Part shown: piece by piece, positions 61,945 through 64,000 of the stretch | How the letters are laid out: each line of letters opens with the position of its first letter | How positions within the stretch are numbered: the first letter of the stretch is position 1 | NCBI GenBank assembly: GCA_027487795.1 | Contig: JAIYCX010000036.1 | Location: 62,001-126,000, forward strand | Source of the DNA: Pseudomonadota bacterium | Lineage (GTDB): Bacteria; Bdellovibrionota_C; UBA2361; SZUA-149; DAOLCO01 | Direction: 5' to 3' | Length of the DNA stretch: 64,000 nt | Position numbers and translations under genes: made by a program | The notes under the pieces: generated by a model | Told to the model about the DNA's origin: nothing | Database searches by the model: none | Seen by the model: the letters and a program-made list of their open reading frames with translations, nothing else

Positions 61945-62874
61945 ATGTTTGACCAAAAAAAATTTAAAAGAAATAACTCAAATAACGCAGGAAGAGGTAG
62001 AGTCCCTGCTCTTATTACCTGTGCTATACTATGTATTGCTGCTGACTTAGATGGTTGTGAAAAAGATATCGTACTCGGTGGAGGAAAATCTGCATCAGGT
62101 ACAGTTGCGGCATCGGGATCACAAAGTTCGGGGTCTCCCTCCAGTACTTTTGGCACTTCTCCAATAGCAAGTAGTTCTCCTGTTTCAACTTTTGCAGTTT
62201 CCTCTGCAACTGCAATAACTACATTTAGCCCATTTGGATCTCAGTTCATTTCTACAGGTACTTTGTCATCACGTACTACTGGGTCACCTGCGTCTTCTCC
62301 CACAACTACAGATAGTGATTTAGATGGACTAAGCGATAGTGAAGAAGCTGATAAAGGAACTTCCCCTACTAATCCTGATACAGATGGAGATGGTTACTCA
62401 GATGGCTTTGAAGTGAGTTTAGGGCTAGATCCTTTAAATCAAAATAGTGCTCCGCAAAATAGTTTCCTCAGATTAAAAAGAAGCAATGAAATCCGTGTTA
62501 ATTTAGATAGTGATGGTGATGGACTTCCGAATGCCTATGAAGAGGAAATCGGTACCGATCCACTATTACTAGATAGTGATGAAGATGGATTTAATGATGG
62601 TATTGAAGTTTTGCAAGGGTCAAATCCATTAGACAAAAAAGACCTTTTAATTGGTTCAGATAGTGATGGTGACGGCTTACTTGATAGTTACGAAATACAA
62701 TATGGCTCGAACTTGAGCAATATTGACTCAGACAATGATAAACTAATAGATTCCTTAGAGTATTTATACAAGAAAAATATACTAAATCCTGATACAGACT
62801 CAGATGGGCTAATAGATGGATTTGATGGAGATCAGTTGGAATTTAGATTTAACAACTCTGGGTTTGTTTTTTAA
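61945..62874 (+). CDS. Thrombospondin type 3 repeat, calcium-binding surface protein
   Basis: A 309-residue protein. A hydrophobic stretch (residues 20-34) and a Ser/Thr/Gly-rich linker (about 45-120) lead into seven acidic repeats of the D-x-D-x-D-G type: DSDLDGLSD, DTDGDGYSD, DSDGDGLPN, DSDEDGFND, DSDGDGLLD, DSDNDKLID and DTDSDGLID (start residues about 123 to 283). Such repeats bind calcium and are typical of exported or surface proteins of Gram-negatives. The signal is not classical. It is followed by a transposase remnant. Confidence 0.85.
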   Translation: MFDQKKFKRNNSNNAGRGRVPALITCAILCIAADLDGCEKDIVLGGGKSASGTVAASGSQSSGSPSSTFGTSPIASSSPVSTFAVSSATAITTFSPFGSQFISTGTLSSRTTGSPASSPTTTDSDLDGLSDSEEADKGTSPTNPDTDGDGYSDGFEVSLGLDPLNQNSAPQNSFLRLKRSNEIRVNLDSDGDGLPNAYEEEIGTDPLLLDSDEDGFNDGIEVLQGSNPLDKKDLLIGSDSDGDGLLDSYEIQYGSNLSNIDSDNDKLIDSLEYLYKKNILNPDTDSDGLIDGFDGDQLEFRFNNSGFVF

Positions 62875-62922
62875 TAAAGCTAAAAACATCTATTTTTTCT
62901 GAAATAAATCTTTACTATCTTC

Positions 62923-62957
62923 GATAACGGTAGGTTAAAAACCTTTAAACCGTTATC
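62923..62957. repeat. Nested inverted repeat before the transposase remnant
   Basis: GATAACGGT (62923-62931) and ACCGTTATC (62949-62957) pair perfectly, with an inner stem AGGTT (62932-62936) and AACCT (62940-62944). It ends three bases before the transposase ATG. Its shape resembles the imperfect-palindrome ends of IS200/REP-type elements, or it may be a leader hairpin. Confidence 0.55.
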
Positions 62958-62960
62958 AAA

Positions 62961-63245
62961 ATGTCTTACGATCCAAGAATAGAAACCAGAGAACATTTTT
63001 CTTATATAACTAGCCGCTGCAAGAACTCTGAGCTGTGGTTTGTTAATAATAAAAAATTGGAGACTAAGATCTTAACTACCGTTGCTAAGTATAGTAACCA
63101 CTATAACATCAACCTTTATGCTTTCTGTATAGAAGGAAATCATATCCACCAATTAATTCATACTCCGGATCTAAATAGATCTGACTACATGCAGGACCAG
63201 AACTCAACTTTTGATTTGGGACAGGTTTTGTACCTGATTTTATAA
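62961..63245 (+). pseudogene. Truncated TnpA-REP/IS200-like Y1 transposase remnant
   Basis: A 94-residue frame that matches the N-terminal half of REP-associated Y1 transposases: HFSYITSRC at the start and the HUH histidine pair in GNHIHQLIHTPDLNRSDYMQ. After about residue 80 the similarity stops and the frame ends; the catalytic tyrosine helix and RxG..WQxRF region are absent. It is therefore probably a fragment. It is flanked by inverted and direct repeats and lies next to the repeat-rich TSP3 gene, so a small element once inserted here. Confidence 0.7.
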
Positions 63246-63295
63246 CAAAAATTTACGATTGCTTTATGAAATATAGAATTTGCCCTCAAAAAACA

Positions 63296-63335
63296 GAAAT
63301 ACACCAAAATTAAATTTAAAATTTCGATGTATTTC
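63296..63335. repeat. Inverted repeat downstream of the transposase remnant
   Basis: GAAATACA (63296-63303) and TGTATTTC (63328-63335) are perfect complements around an AT-rich 24-base loop. It may mark the other end of the degenerate element or be a weak terminator. Confidence 0.35.
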
Positions 63336-63347
63336 AAATGTCTCTGA

Positions 63348-63379
63348 GATTTTAGATAGTCAGGATTTTAGATAGTCAG
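63348..63379. repeat. Tandem duplication, 2 x 16 bases
   Basis: The unit GATTTTAGATAGTCAG occurs twice head to tail (63348-63363 and 63364-63379), in the gap between the transposase remnant and the next gene. It may be a slippage product or a relic of transposition. Confidence 0.7.
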
Positions 63380-63387
63380 GTCAAATA

Positions 63388-63999
63388 TTATTTCTCAAAA
63401 GGTACTGCGTACCAATCAAATTTAATCGCAGATCTATCAGAATAACTCTGTGTACTTTTACCCTGTAACTTTTTAGAACTAAATATTATACTGCTCGTAA
63501 CTTTTTGTTCTGGATTATTAGTTTTAATATTAATCACGGTTGAACCATTTTTCTTATCAAGATATTTTGCCCCAGTAAAAGTAGTATAATTACGAATACC
63601 ACTTATATTCTCTTCTATAACTCCGTTCTTCTCTACATTAAGTAAAAATTCTGAATAAAGATAACCCCCAACTACTCCACTGCGCTCATGAATACTTAAA
63701 ATACCCATGTAAGTATCTTCCTTTGTAACTGGATTCTTTATATACCATTTCCAAACTGAAGTAGGAATATTAGAAGCGCCATCTTTACTATAATAAGAAG
63801 GAACTTCTTCATTTTCATCCTTCGAAACTTTTAATTCAGAACTTATTTTTTCAGAGTTAGATTTTAGAACGGATTCTACTCTCAAGCCAATTAAAGCTTC
63901 TTCAAAACTTTGAAACTCTGGAGAATTCCAATCTACCATAGCTCCTTTAATTACTTTACCATTTTCAATTCTTTCAAATCCTATTTTAACAGTTTCATC
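63388..63999 (-). CDS. Hypothetical protein, 5' partial at window edge
   Basis: The frame stays open to the window edge: the 20 codons before the ATG at 63939 read as plausible protein (KIGFERIENGKVIKGA), so the gene probably starts beyond the window. The visible part is acidic, with a beta-rich C-terminal half (WKWYIKNPVTKEDTYMGILSI, GVVGGYLYSEFLLNVEKNG, STVINIKTNNPEQKVTSSIIFSS). A bacterial envelope or secreted protein is possible but not shown. No family is recognised. Confidence 0.65.
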   Translation of the reverse strand, partial: DETVKIGFERIENGKVIKGAMVDWNSPEFQSFEEALIGLRVESVLKSNSEKISSELKVSKDENEEVPSYYSKDGASNIPTSVWKWYIKNPVTKEDTYMGILSIHERSGVVGGYLYSEFLLNVEKNGVIEENISGIRNYTTFTGAKYLDKKNGSTVINIKTNNPEQKVTSSIIFSSKKLQGKSTQSYSDRSAIKFDWYAVPFEK

Positions 64000-64000
64000 T

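Overview
The window is AT-rich bacterial chromosome, densely packed with housekeeping genes. It contains one tRNA, one toxin-antitoxin pair and one small transposase remnant, and no prophage, CRISPR array or large mobile island. The owner looks like a Gram-negative, aerobic, Proteobacteria-like bacterium of the delta/Bdellovibrionota/SAR324 kind. The support is lipoprotein signals, an OmpA-like lipoprotein, type IV pilus genes, sigma-54 and sigma-32 factors, an aa3/caa3-type oxidase subunit IV with a Sco protein, and a System-I-type cytochrome c maturation operon. The exact lineage cannot be fixed from the sequence alone.

Layout. 1-3 kb: the tail of a cytochrome oxidase locus (subunit IV, Sco), then serA with a small partner gene. 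2.9-8.1 kb: a glycan-type methyltransferase with a glycosyltransferase-like partner, hemB, tRNA-Gly(GCC), hemL and a C4 zinc-ribbon coiled-coil protein. 8.2-16 kb: a very large class A PBP, a YhaO/YhaN (SbcDC-like) pair and fructose bisphosphatase. 16-23 kb: an orphan DNA-methyltransferase-like gene, the rpoN-hpf-rapZ cluster and an M16 peptidase pair. 23-30 kb: small proteins, then a minus-strand run of an SCP2-domain protein, lipA, an aminotransferase, a TPR protein and aspS. 30-37.5 kb: coaE, fusA, a J-domain-like membrane protein, a GT-C-like membrane protein, a DUF937 protein and hicBA.

37.5-48 kb: one long, tightly overlapping minus-strand operon runs rsmE, rpoH, a degenerate M23 protein, ccmE, ccmF, a CcmI-like gene, ccmA, ccmB, ccmC, ccmD, engB, a GT2 gene and hemD. 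CcmE carries a CxxxY heme-binding motif in place of the usual histidine, and no ccmG or ccmH is present here. 48-57 kb: glyQS, a small orphan gene bracketed by RNA hairpins, a PilS/PilR-like regulator fused into one protein, pilC, pilB, an aminotransferase and thiE. 57-62 kb: a second M16 pair in an envelope operon with an OmpA-like lipoprotein. 62-64 kb: a thrombospondin-3 repeat protein, a truncated TnpA-REP-type transposase with flanking repeats, and an incomplete gene at the edge.

Functional themes. Heme and cytochrome supply is served by hemL, hemB, hemD, the ccm genes, Sco and oxidase subunit IV. Envelope and glycan work is served by the PBP, the M23-like protein, two M16 pairs and several glycosyltransferases. 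Sigma-54 control is represented by rpoN and the pilus regulator with its GAFTGA motif. The most unusual items are the one-protein PilS-PilR fusion, the CxxxY-type Ccm operon, a hairpin that covers the hpf ribosome binding site, and the hairpin-flanked orphan gene near 49.6 kb.
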